This document shows positions 1-7,699 of a DNA stretch of 64,000 nt, in pieces. The notes beneath the pieces are model-generated. The model was not told the DNA's origin, did no database searches, and was given only the letters and a program-made list of their open reading frames with translations. Numbering within the stretch: the stretch's first letter is position 1; every line of letters begins with the position of its first letter. Made by a program: the position numbers and the translations under genes. The stretch is from Rhodovulum visakhapatnamense (GTDB taxonomy: Bacteria; Pseudomonadota; Alphaproteobacteria; Rhodobacterales; Rhodobacteraceae): NCBI RefSeq assembly GCF_004365965.1, contig NZ_SOEB01000018.1, positions 23,223-87,222 on the forward strand. The letters are read 5' to 3'.

Positions 1-773
1 ATGGCGTGCGGCTCTCGCAGCAGGCGGGCTGGCCGCATCGGCGCGAGGACTGGGCGCTGGTCCTGTCGGTCTCGACCGGCGTGGCCGCGCTTGACGCCGA
101 GGGCCGCGTCGTGGGAACCGCCTTCTGTTCCACCTTCGGGGACCGGGCCGCGCTGAACATGATCATCGTCGATGCGGCGCTGCGCGGGCAGGGGCTGGGC
201 CGCCGTCTGATGGAGGCGGTGATCGCGCTTGCCGGCGACCGCGCGCTGTCGCTGGTCGCAACCCCCGAGGGCCGCCCGCTTTACGAAAAGCTGGGCTTTG
301 CCGCCACCGGCGAGATCGTGCAGCATCAGGGCGAGGTGGTCCGCCATCTGCCGCCGCCAGGGCTGCCGGTACGAACCGGCGGGGCCGATGATCTCGACCG
401 GATCGCCGCCATGGACCGGGCCGCGACCGGCGCCGACCGGCGCGCGCTGCTGACAAGGATCGCCGCCTCGGGCCGGATCCTGATGGCCGAAGGCGGGTTC
501 GCGATGCTGCGCGAGTTCGGCCGGGGCACCGTTCTGGGCCCGCTTGCGGCCGACACCCCGCTGACCGCCCGGGCGCTGATTGCGGCCGCGGCCCAGGGGA
601 TGCCGGGCCGGTTCCTGCGGATCGACACCCGGCCCGGCCTCGGCCTCGGGCCGCTTCTGCAAGAAATCGGCCTGCCGCATGTGGGCGGCGGGACGGAAAT
701 GCACCGGGGCCCCGCCCCCAGGCGCGACAACAGTTTCACAACCCATGCCCTCGCCTCGCAGGCCCTGGGCTGA
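1..773 (+). CDS. GNAT family N-acetyltransferase, 5' end outside the window
   Basis: The visible reading frame enters from the left edge and ends at TGA 771-773. It gives about 256 residues of a two-part GNAT protein. Residues around 40-100 hold the acetyl-CoA fold: a strand ending in NMIIVDAALRGQGLGRRLM (the Q/R-x-x-G-x-G/A pyrophosphate loop is RGQGLGRR), then the PLYEKLGF motif typical of strand 5. The second half is a weaker C-terminal acetyltransferase-like segment. A GTG at position 6 could be read as a start, but family members normally have some 15 residues before the AGWPHR segment, so truncation by the window is more likely. It sits 18 bp before the aminotransferase gene on the same strand. 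The substrate cannot be inferred. Confidence 0.8.
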   Translation, partial: GVRLSQQAGWPHRREDWALVLSVSTGVAALDAEGRVVGTAFCSTFGDRAALNMIIVDAALRGQGLGRRLMEAVIALAGDRALSLVATPEGRPLYEKLGFAATGEIVQHQGEVVRHLPPPGLPVRTGGADDLDRIAAMDRAATGADRRALLTRIAASGRILMAEGGFAMLREFGRGTVLGPLAADTPLTARALIAAAAQGMPGRFLRIDTRPGLGLGPLLQEIGLPHVGGGTEMHRGPAPRRDNSFTTHALASQALG

Positions 774-791
774 ATTTCGGAGACCGCAGCC

Positions 792-2168
792 ATGTTGTCG
801 AATTCGCTGATCGAGCTCGATCGCGCGCATCTTGTTCACCCGGTCGCCTCCTGGCAGGGCCACGAGGCGCGCGGCGTTCGTCTTCTGCAATCGGCCAAGG
901 GCGCCACCGTCACCGATGCCGAAGGCCGCGAGTTGATCGACGGCTTCGCCGGGCTCTGGTGCGTCAATGCGGGCTATGGCCATGACAGCATCGTCGAGGC
1001 CGCCGCGGAACAGATGCGCCGCCTGCCCTATGCGACGGGCTATTTCGACCTTGGCGCCGAGGCCCCGATCCGGCTGGCCGCCGCTCTGGCCGAGCGCGCC
1101 CCGGGCGATCTGAACCACATCTACTTCGCTCTCGGCGGGTCGGATTCGGTCGACAGCACGATCCGCTTCGTGCGCTATTACTGGCATGCGAAGGGCCAGC
1201 CCGGCCGCGACCAGTTCATCTCGGTCGCCCAGGGCTATCACGGCTCGACCACGATGGGCGCAGGCCTGACCGCCCTGCCGTCCTTCCATACCGGCTTCGG
1301 CGTGCCCTATGAGTGGCAGCACAAGATTTCGTCCCATTACAGCTACCGCAATCCGGTGGGCGACGATCCCGAGGCCATTACCGCCGCCTCGGTCGCCGAA
1401 CTGAAGGCCAAGATCGAACAGATCGGCCCCGAGCGTGTCGCCGCCTTCTATGTGGAACCGATCCAGGGTTCGGGGGGCGTGCTGGTGCCGCCGCCGGGCT
1501 GGGTCAAGGCGATGCGCGAGACCTGCCGCGACTATGGCGTGCTGTTCGTCGCCGACGAGGTCATCACCGGCTTCGGCCGCACCGGCCCGCTGTTCGCCTG
1601 CGAGGACGAAGGGATCGTGCCCGACCTGATGACCACCGCCAAGGGGCTGACCTCGGGCTATGTGCCGATGGGCGCGGTCTTCATGGCCGATCATGTCTAC
1701 GAGACCATCGCCGAGGGCGCCGGCGCCGCGGCCGTGGGCCATGGCTTCACCTATTCGGCGCATCCGGTCTCGGCCGCCGTCGCGCTTGAGGTGCTGCGGC
1801 TCTACGAGGACGGCGGCCTGCTGGAAAACGGCCGCAAGATGGGGGCGCGGCTGATGGCGGGGCTGCAGGGGCTTGCCGATCACCCGCTGGTGGGCGACGT
1901 GCGCGGGCGGGGCATGCTGGCCGCCATCGAGATGGTGACCGACAAGGCCAAGAAGACCCCGGTTCCGGCCGAGCTGAACGCCGCGACCCGGCTTTTCGAC
2001 CGCGCCTGGGACCAGGGCCTGGTGATCCGCGCCTTCGCCAACGGCATCTTCGGCTATGCGCCGCCGCTTTGCTGCACCGAGGCCGAGATCGACGCCATCG
2101 TCGAGCGCACCCGCAAGGTGCTGGACCTGACGCTGGACGATCCCGAGATCCGGCAGGCGATGGCCTGA
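792..2168 (+). CDS. class III PLP-dependent aminotransferase (omega-amino acid:pyruvate type)
   Basis: The 458-residue product has the usual length of class III (aspartate aminotransferase superfamily, fold type I) transaminases. These move an amino group from an omega-amino acid, amine or taurine to pyruvate or a 2-oxo acid in the cytosol. Visible marks are the glycine-rich cofactor region near residue 120, the VADEVITGFGRTG segment with the PLP-binding Asp near residue 255, and Lys284 in TTAKGLTSGYVPMGA as the Schiff-base lysine. ATG 792 follows a GGAGA Shine-Dalgarno. The stop overlaps the next start (TGATG at 2166-2170), so it is translationally coupled to the hydroxyacid dehydrogenase. 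The neighbouring peptide-type importer suggests use of an imported amino compound. The exact donor is unknown. Confidence 0.9.
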   Translation: MLSNSLIELDRAHLVHPVASWQGHEARGVRLLQSAKGATVTDAEGRELIDGFAGLWCVNAGYGHDSIVEAAAEQMRRLPYATGYFDLGAEAPIRLAAALAERAPGDLNHIYFALGGSDSVDSTIRFVRYYWHAKGQPGRDQFISVAQGYHGSTTMGAGLTALPSFHTGFGVPYEWQHKISSHYSYRNPVGDDPEAITAASVAELKAKIEQIGPERVAAFYVEPIQGSGGVLVPPPGWVKAMRETCRDYGVLFVADEVITGFGRTGPLFACEDEGIVPDLMTTAKGLTSGYVPMGAVFMADHVYETIAEGAGAAAVGHGFTYSAHPVSAAVALEVLRLYEDGGLLENGRKMGARLMAGLQGLADHPLVGDVRGRGMLAAIEMVTDKAKKTPVPAELNAATRLFDRAWDQGLVIRAFANGIFGYAPPLCCTEAEIDAIVERTRKVLDLTLDDPEIRQAMA

Positions 2169-3076
2169 TGGCCTTTCTGCTGCTGTCCTACCCAGAACGC
2201 GGTGCCATCTGGCGCCGTGTTTTTCACGAGGCGGGCGAGGATCTGTGGGTCGGCACGGACGAGGTCCGGGACGCGGCCGCCGTCACCCATCTGGCCTGCT
2301 GGCAACCGCCGGACCTGTCCGCCTATCCCAACCTGCGGGTGCTTCTGTCGGTGGGTGCAGGCGTCGATCACATGCCGCCGCTGCCGCCGGGAGTGGCGCT
2401 GGTCCGCACCGTCGCGCCGGGGATCGACAGAATGGTGCGCGACTGGGTGGTGATGGGCACGCTGATGCTGCATCGCGACATGCCCGCCTATCTGGACGCC
2501 GCCCGGCAGGGCCGCTGGTGCCAGCGCCCGGTGCGACTGGCCGGCTCGCGCCGGGTCGGAATCATGGGGATGGGGCGGATCGGGCGGCTGGCCGCGGAAA
2601 CCCTCGCGGGCCTCGGCTTCGAGGTCGCGGGCTGGAGCCGGTCCGGCACGCCGGTGCCCGGGATCGAGATCCATGGCGCGGCCGGGCTCGACGCCTTTCT
2701 TGCCCGCACCGACATCCTGATCTGCCTGCTTCCGCTGACCGGCAGCACCCGCGGCATCCTGAACGCCGGTCTCTTTGCGAAGCTGCCCCAAGGCGCGCAT
2801 CTGGTCCATGCCGGGCGTGGCGCGCAGCTCGACATGGCGGCGCTGTCGGGCGCGCTCGATGCAGGCCGTCTGGCCTCGGCCATGCTCGATGTGACCGCCC
2901 CCGAGCCGCTGCCGGCAGACCATCCCGCCTGGGCCGATCCGCGGATCGTCATCACCCCCCATGTCGCGGCCAATACCGACCCCGAGGAAGGCGCCCGCCA
3001 TGCGCTGGCGGTGCTGATGGCCTGGCGCGCAGGTCAGACCCTGCCGGGACTTGTCGATCCCGAGGCCGGGTATTGA
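2168..3076 (+). CDS. D-2-hydroxyacid dehydrogenase (glyoxylate/hydroxypyruvate reductase A-like)
   Basis: The 302-residue product matches the GhrA-like branch of D-2-hydroxyacid dehydrogenases, which reduce 2-oxo acids such as glyoxylate or hydroxypyruvate with NAD(P)H. The Rossmann motif GIMGMGRIG lies near residues 135-143. The catalytic Arg is in HAGRGAQLD (residue about 220) and the catalytic His in ITPHVAANT (about 275). ATG 2168 overlaps the upstream stop by 1 bp; a longer open frame upstream lies inside the aminotransferase gene and was not used. Pairing with an aminotransferase fits reduction of the 2-oxo acid left after transamination, which is inference. Confidence 0.88.
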   Translation: MAFLLLSYPERGAIWRRVFHEAGEDLWVGTDEVRDAAAVTHLACWQPPDLSAYPNLRVLLSVGAGVDHMPPLPPGVALVRTVAPGIDRMVRDWVVMGTLMLHRDMPAYLDAARQGRWCQRPVRLAGSRRVGIMGMGRIGRLAAETLAGLGFEVAGWSRSGTPVPGIEIHGAAGLDAFLARTDILICLLPLTGSTRGILNAGLFAKLPQGAHLVHAGRGAQLDMAALSGALDAGRLASAMLDVTAPEPLPADHPAWADPRIVITPHVAANTDPEEGARHALAVLMAWRAGQTLPGLVDPEAGY

Positions 3077-3361
3077 GCCCGGTATCGCACCGGCCAGCGC
3101 CGCAACCGGATATGCCGCGTGCGGGCCGGATTCGGTAGTTTCTGCCGCGGCGCCCGGATCTTTCGCACATTCCGCTTTTGCGCCAGCGGCACACTCAGGC
3201 GAGGCGCAGGCGCTCCGGGATCGCGGACGGCCTGAAATACAAGGGCGAAACGACAGGAAACGTCCCACCCCGCCCCGGCAAGACACCCCCGGCGCCCGGG
3301 TGCCGCAGACAGAAGAATGTTCCATGGCGGATGCCATGGCCGCATGAAGGAGAGGCCGATC

Positions 3362-4102
3362 ATGGACGACCAAACCGCCGAGACGCAGGTCATGCCGCTC
3401 ACCCGGTTCGACTATGTCAGCTTCGACGTGGTCGGCACGCTGATCGACTTCGAGGGCGCCATCAAGGCCGGGCTCGACGCCATCGCGAAAGCCGCGGGCA
3501 TCGATCTGGACGGCGAGGCTGCGCTGAGCGTCTATCGCGCCGCGCGCTACGAGCCCGACGCGCTGAAATTCCCCGACGATCTGGGCCGCTGCTACGGGCG
3601 CATCGCCGCCGCATTCGGTCTGCCCGACACCCCCGAGGCGCGCCAGAGCATGATCGACGCGGTGGGCGAGGCGCAGCCCTTCCCCGACAGCGCCGAGGCG
3701 CTGGCCCGGCTGGCCAGACGCTACAAGCTGATCGCGATGACCAATGCCCGCCGCTGGGCCTACGAGAAATACGCCGCCAAGCTGGGCGAACCGTTCTGGG
3801 CGGGCTTCACCACCGACGAGACCGGCACCGAAAAGCCCGATCCGGCCTTCTTCGAACAGGTCTTCGCCCATGTCGCGGCGACCGGCGGCAGCACGGACCG
3901 GATCCTGCATACCGCGCAAAGCCAGCATCACGACATCGGCATCTCGCGCGCGCTGGGCATGACCAATTGCTGGATCCAGCGGCGCCATGCCCAGAAAGGC
4001 TATGGCGGGACCATCGAGCCCGCCGAATTCACCAAGCCCGACTACCACTTCCACAGCCTCGCGGACCTTGCCGACGCCGTCGACCGGGCCTTCGCGGACT
4101 GA
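3362..4102 (+). CDS. HAD superfamily hydrolase, haloacid dehalogenase-like
   Basis: The 246-residue product has the HAD fold motifs. Motif I is FDVVGTLID (nucleophile Asp near residue 19), motif II is the AMTN segment, the motif III lysine is in TEKPDP, and acidic residues follow. Motif I has Val at the position where phosphatases keep a second Asp (DxDGT). L-2-haloacid dehalogenases also lack that Asp, so this favours a C-X or C-P bond hydrolase rather than an ordinary phosphatase. The start at 3362 is chosen for the GAAGGAGAGG ribosome site just before it; an in-frame ATG at 3317 is possible. The preceding 285 bp (3077-3361) contain nothing I can assign. The gene probably belongs to the operon that continues into the ABC importer. 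Confidence 0.82.
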   Translation: MDDQTAETQVMPLTRFDYVSFDVVGTLIDFEGAIKAGLDAIAKAAGIDLDGEAALSVYRAARYEPDALKFPDDLGRCYGRIAAAFGLPDTPEARQSMIDAVGEAQPFPDSAEALARLARRYKLIAMTNARRWAYEKYAAKLGEPFWAGFTTDETGTEKPDPAFFEQVFAHVAATGGSTDRILHTAQSQHHDIGISRALGMTNCWIQRRHAQKGYGGTIEPAEFTKPDYHFHSLADLADAVDRAFAD

Positions 4103-4109
4103 TCCGCCC

Positions 4110-4130
4110 TCCGGGACAGGCACTCCCGGA
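4110..4130 (+). terminator. short hairpin between HAD gene and ABC operon
   Basis: A perfect 7-bp inverted repeat, TCCGGGA and TCCCGGA, with a 7-nt loop follows the HAD stop codon. There is no T-run, so it may be only an RNA-stability element or a partial terminator before the binding-protein gene. Confidence 0.3.
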
Positions 4131-4201
4131 CACGGCACATCCGGGCCGCAAACGCATGGCAAAGGCGTCCGGCCCCCCTCCAACAGGGAGACGACAAGCC
4201 C

Positions 4202-5812
4202 ATGACCTTCAAGCCCACCAACTGGACCGGACGCGACGACGCGGCGGTCGAACATGCGATCCGGCGCGGCGCCTCGCGTCGCGAGCTTCTGAAGATGCTG
4301 ATGGCCTCGGGCGTGGCCGTAACGGCCGGGTCCTCGATCCTGCTGCGCGCCGGGGCGGCGGTGGCCGCCACGCCGGTGACGGGCGGCTCGTTTCGGGCCG
4401 CCGGCTGGTCCTCCTCGACCGCCGACACGCTCGACCCGGCCAAGGCGTCGCTCTCGACCGACTATGTGCGCTGCTGCGCCTTCTACAACCGCCTGACCTT
4501 CCTCGACGAAGCCGGTCAGGTGCAGATGGAACTGGCCGAAAGCCTTGAAACCGACGACGCGAAGGTCTGGCAGGTCAACCTGAAATCCGGCGTCACCTTC
4601 CATGATGGCAAGACCCTGACCGCGGCCGATGTGGTCTATTCGCTGAACCGCCACCTCGACGACAGCGTGGGCTCCAAGGCGAACTCGATCGCCAAGCAGA
4701 TGACCGCCATCACGGCGGTCGACGACCTGACCGTCCGGATCGAGCTGGCAGCCCCCAATGCCGACCTGCCGACGATCCTGTCGCTGCACCACTTCATGAT
4801 CCTGGCCGAGGGCACGACCGATTTCACCAAGGCCAACGGCACCGGCGCCTTCCTCTGCGAGGTGTTCGAACCGGGCGTGCGCTCGATCGGCACGAAAAAC
4901 CCCAACTACTTCAAGGCCGAAGGCCCCTATCTCGACAGTTTCGAGTTCTTCGCGATCTCGGATGACAGCGCGCGGGTCAATGCGCTTTTGTCGGGCGACA
5001 TCCAGCTGGCGGCCTCGATCAACCCGCGCTCGATGCGGCTGATCGACAGCCAGCCCAATGTGGTCAAGTCGGTCACCACGTCCGGCAACTATACCGACCT
5101 GAACATCCGGCTCGACATGGACCCCGGCACCAAGGCGGGCTTCATCGAGGGGATGCGCCACCTCATCAACCGCGAACAGATCGTCAAGGCGGTCCTGCGG
5201 GGTCTGGGCGAGATCGGCAACGACCAGCCCGTGTCCAGCGCGAACCGCTATCACAACCCCGACCTCAAACCGGCCGAGTTCGACCCCGAAAAGGCGAAAC
5301 ACATCTTCGACAAGGCCGGGCTTCTGGGCACCTCGATCCCGGTGGTGGCCTCGGATGCCGCAACCTCTTCGGTCGACATGGCGACCGTGATCCAGCAGGC
5401 CGGCGCCGAGATCGGCATGAAGCTCGACGTGCAGCGGGTGCCCTCGGACGGCTACTGGTCGAACTACTGGCTGAAGGCGCCGGTCCATTTCGGCAACATC
5501 AACCCGCGCCCGACCCCCGACATCCTGTTCTCGCTGCTTTACGCCTCGGACGCGCCCTGGAACGAAAGCCACTATGCGTCCGAGAAATTCGACAGCCTGC
5601 TGGTCGAGGCCCGCGGGTCGCTGGACGAAGCGCGGCGGACCGAGATCTACTGGGACATGCAAAAGATGGTCGCGACCCAGGCGGGCACGCTGATCCCGGC
5701 CTACATCTCGAACGTCGACGCGCTGTCGGAAAAGGTGAAGGGGCTCAAACCGAATCCGCTGGGCGGCATGCTGGGCTACGCCTTCGCCGAATATGTCTGG
5801 CTCGACGCCTAG
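4202..5812 (+). CDS. ABC transporter substrate-binding protein, family 5 (peptide/nickel type), Tat-exported
   Basis: The 536-residue product is a DppA/OppA-type solute-binding protein for the periplasm. Its N-terminus carries a Tat signal: SRRELLKMLMASG near residues 23-35, followed by a hydrophobic stretch and an Ala-rich cleavage region ending near AVAA. The family-5 signature region appears as KSGVTFHDGKTLTAADVVYSL near residues 120-140, where the ligand backbone is gripped. ATG 4202 follows an AGGGAGA site. It is the first gene of the transporter set, 82 bp before the first permease. Tat export of a peptide-type binding protein is common in Rhodobacteraceae. The ligand is unknown; neighbours suggest an amino-acid derivative. 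Confidence 0.92.
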   Translation: MTFKPTNWTGRDDAAVEHAIRRGASRRELLKMLMASGVAVTAGSSILLRAGAAVAATPVTGGSFRAAGWSSSTADTLDPAKASLSTDYVRCCAFYNRLTFLDEAGQVQMELAESLETDDAKVWQVNLKSGVTFHDGKTLTAADVVYSLNRHLDDSVGSKANSIAKQMTAITAVDDLTVRIELAAPNADLPTILSLHHFMILAEGTTDFTKANGTGAFLCEVFEPGVRSIGTKNPNYFKAEGPYLDSFEFFAISDDSARVNALLSGDIQLAASINPRSMRLIDSQPNVVKSVTTSGNYTDLNIRLDMDPGTKAGFIEGMRHLINREQIVKAVLRGLGEIGNDQPVSSANRYHNPDLKPAEFDPEKAKHIFDKAGLLGTSIPVVASDAATSSVDMATVIQQAGAEIGMKLDVQRVPSDGYWSNYWLKAPVHFGNINPRPTPDILFSLLYASDAPWNESHYASEKFDSLLVEARGSLDEARRTEIYWDMQKMVATQAGTLIPAYISNVDALSEKVKGLKPNPLGGMLGYAFAEYVWLDA

Positions 5813-5829
5813 GAGCCGGCCCTGAACGC

Positions 5830-5858
5830 GGGCGCGGGGGGCGATCCCTCCCGCGCCC
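5830..5858 (+). terminator. intra-operon hairpin between binding protein and permease genes
   Basis: GGGCGCGGG pairs perfectly with CCCGCGCCC across an 11-nt loop, 17 bp after the binding-protein stop and 36 bp before the first permease start. No T-run follows. The position is typical of RNA hairpins that keep binding-protein mRNA more abundant than permease mRNA, by partial termination or 3'-end protection. Confidence 0.5.
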
Positions 5859-5894
5859 AAAGTCGACGCCCCACGCAGGAGGAGAGCCACGTCC

Positions 5895-6854
5895 GTGCAG
5901 GCATCCCTGATCCCCTATATCCTCGTCGCCCGGCGGCTGGGCATCGCGCTGATCACCCTGATCATCGTGTCCTTCGCCGTCTTCTTCGCCACCGACCTTC
6001 TGCCCGGCGACGTGGCCGAGATCCTGCTGGGGCAGGCCGCCACCCCCGAGGCGGTCGCGGGCCTGCGCGAGGCGATGGGGCTGAACCAGCCCGCCTTCCT
6101 GCGCTTCCTGGGCTGGCTCGGCGGGCTTTTCACCGGCGATCTGGGCACGTCTTATGTCAACCAGATGCCCGTGGCCGACCTGATCGGCGACCGGCTGGCG
6201 AATTCGCTGAAACTGGCGGGCGTCACTTCCGCCGTCTCGGTGCCGCTGGCGCTGTTTCTCGGGATCACGGCGGCGATGTGGCGCGGCTCGGTCTATGACC
6301 GGCTGGTGACCGCGCTGACCATCACCGTGATCTCGGTGCCCGAATTCATGGTCGCGACGCTGGCCGTTCTGATCTTCGCGGTCTGGCTGAAATGGCTGCC
6401 CGCGCTCAGCTTCGGGGCCGAGGTCGGCACGTTCTGGGCGCTGCTGAAAGCCTATACCATGCCGGTCATCACCCTGACCTTCGTGGTCTCGGCCCAGATG
6501 ATCCGCATGACGCGCGCGGCCCTCATCGAGACCATCGACACCCCCTATGTCGAGATGGCGCGGCTGAAGGGGGCGGGCCGTATCCGCCAGGTGCTGCGCC
6601 ATGCGCTGCCGAACGCGCTGGGGCCCATCGCCAATGCCATGGCGCTGTCGCTCTCTTACCTCGTCGGCGGGGTCATCATCGTCGAAACCATCTTCAACTA
6701 TCCGGGCGTCGCCAAGCTGATGGTCGACGCGGTCGCGACCCGCGACCTGCCGCTGATCCAGTCCTGCGCGATGATCTTCTGCGTCAGCTATCTGACGCTC
6801 ATCACCCTGGCCGATCTGGTCGCGATCCTGTCCAATCCGAGGCTCCGCCGCTGA
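5895..6854 (+). CDS. ABC transporter permease, DppB/OppB family
   Basis: The 319-residue inner-membrane protein begins with a hydrophobic segment (residues about 10-32) and has about six membrane segments. The EAA-type cytoplasmic loop that contacts the ATPase appears as YVEMARLKGAGRIRQVLRHALPNALGP, near residues 217-243. The likely start is GTG 5895, preceded by AGGAGGAGAG. Its stop shares bases with the next gene's ATG (TGATG at 6852-6856), so the two permeases are probably made in equal amounts. Confidence 0.92.
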   Translation: MQASLIPYILVARRLGIALITLIIVSFAVFFATDLLPGDVAEILLGQAATPEAVAGLREAMGLNQPAFLRFLGWLGGLFTGDLGTSYVNQMPVADLIGDRLANSLKLAGVTSAVSVPLALFLGITAAMWRGSVYDRLVTALTITVISVPEFMVATLAVLIFAVWLKWLPALSFGAEVGTFWALLKAYTMPVITLTFVVSAQMIRMTRAALIETIDTPYVEMARLKGAGRIRQVLRHALPNALGPIANAMALSLSYLVGGVIIVETIFNYPGVAKLMVDAVATRDLPLIQSCAMIFCVSYLTLITLADLVAILSNPRLRR

Positions 6855-7699
6855 TGCCCAAACCGATGTTCCTGTCGCCCGCCCGCCATGGCTTTCGCTT
6901 CAACTGGGCCGGACGGATCGGTCTGGCCATCGTCCTGCTCTGGGGCGTCATCGCGCTGGTCGGGCCGCTGATAACCCCCTACCCGGTGGGCGAAATCGTC
7001 GACTGGGACTATTTCGGTCCGATGTCGCAGAAATTCCTGCTGGGCACCGACTATCTGGGCCGCGACATGCTTTCGCGCATCCTGATGGGCGCGCGCTACA
7101 CGGTGGGCATCTCGCTCGCCGCCGTCACCATCGCCTGTTCGGTCGGCGTCGTGCTGGGGATGATCGCCGCCGTGCTCGGCGGGATCTTCGATATGGGGCT
7201 CTCGCGGCTGCTGGATGCGATCAACGGCATTCCGGGGCTGCTGTTCGGGCTGGTGGTGGTCGCCGCCGTGGGCTCGTCGCTGACCGTGCTGATCCTGACG
7301 CTGGCCGCGATCTACATGCCCGGGGCCTACCGCTTTGCCCGGTCGCTTGCGGTGAACGTCAACACCATGGACTTCGTCACCGTCGCCCGGGCGCGGGGCG
7401 AGCGCACCCCCTATCTGATCGCGCGAGAGATCTTTCCCAACATCCTCGGCCCGGTGCTGGCCGATCTGGGCGTGCGTTTCGTCTTCATCGTGCTGGTGCT
7501 GTCGGGCCTGTCGTTCCTCGGGCTCGGGGTGCAGCCGCCCAATGCCGACTGGGGCGCGCTGGTGCGCGAGAATATCGGCGCGCTCAGCTTCGGGGCGCCT
7601 GCGGTGGTGTTCCCGTCGCTGGCCATCGCGTCGCTGACCATCTCGATGAACCTCTTCATCGACAACATGCCCACCCGTATCCGCGACAGGAGCGCCTGA
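6854..7699 (+). CDS. ABC transporter permease, DppC/OppC family
   Basis: The 281-residue partner permease has the OppC-type N-terminal segment, then LLGTDYLGRDMLSRILMGARYT, a hallmark near residues 57-78. The EAA loop (FVTVARARGERTPYLIAREIFPNILGP) lies around residues 175-200. The start at 6854 is fixed by the 1-bp overlap with the upstream stop; open frame further upstream overlaps the first permease. Its own stop overlaps the ATPase start in the same way. Confidence 0.92.
   Translation: MPKPMFLSPARHGFRFNWAGRIGLAIVLLWGVIALVGPLITPYPVGEIVDWDYFGPMSQKFLLGTDYLGRDMLSRILMGARYTVGISLAAVTIACSVGVVLGMIAAVLGGIFDMGLSRLLDAINGIPGLLFGLVVVAAVGSSLTVLILTLAAIYMPGAYRFARSLAVNVNTMDFVTVARARGERTPYLIAREIFPNILGPVLADLGVRFVFIVLVLSGLSFLGLGVQPPNADWGALVRENIGALSFGAPAVVFPSLAIASLTISMNLFIDNMPTRIRDRSA

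Noticed and set aside
2054..5890. A 1,278-codon open frame on the minus strand across the aminotransferase-to-binding-protein genes
   Set aside because: It is antisense to four genes with clear catalytic or family motifs, has low-complexity Arg/Gly/Asp-rich composition and no domain. In GC-rich DNA such shadows are expected.
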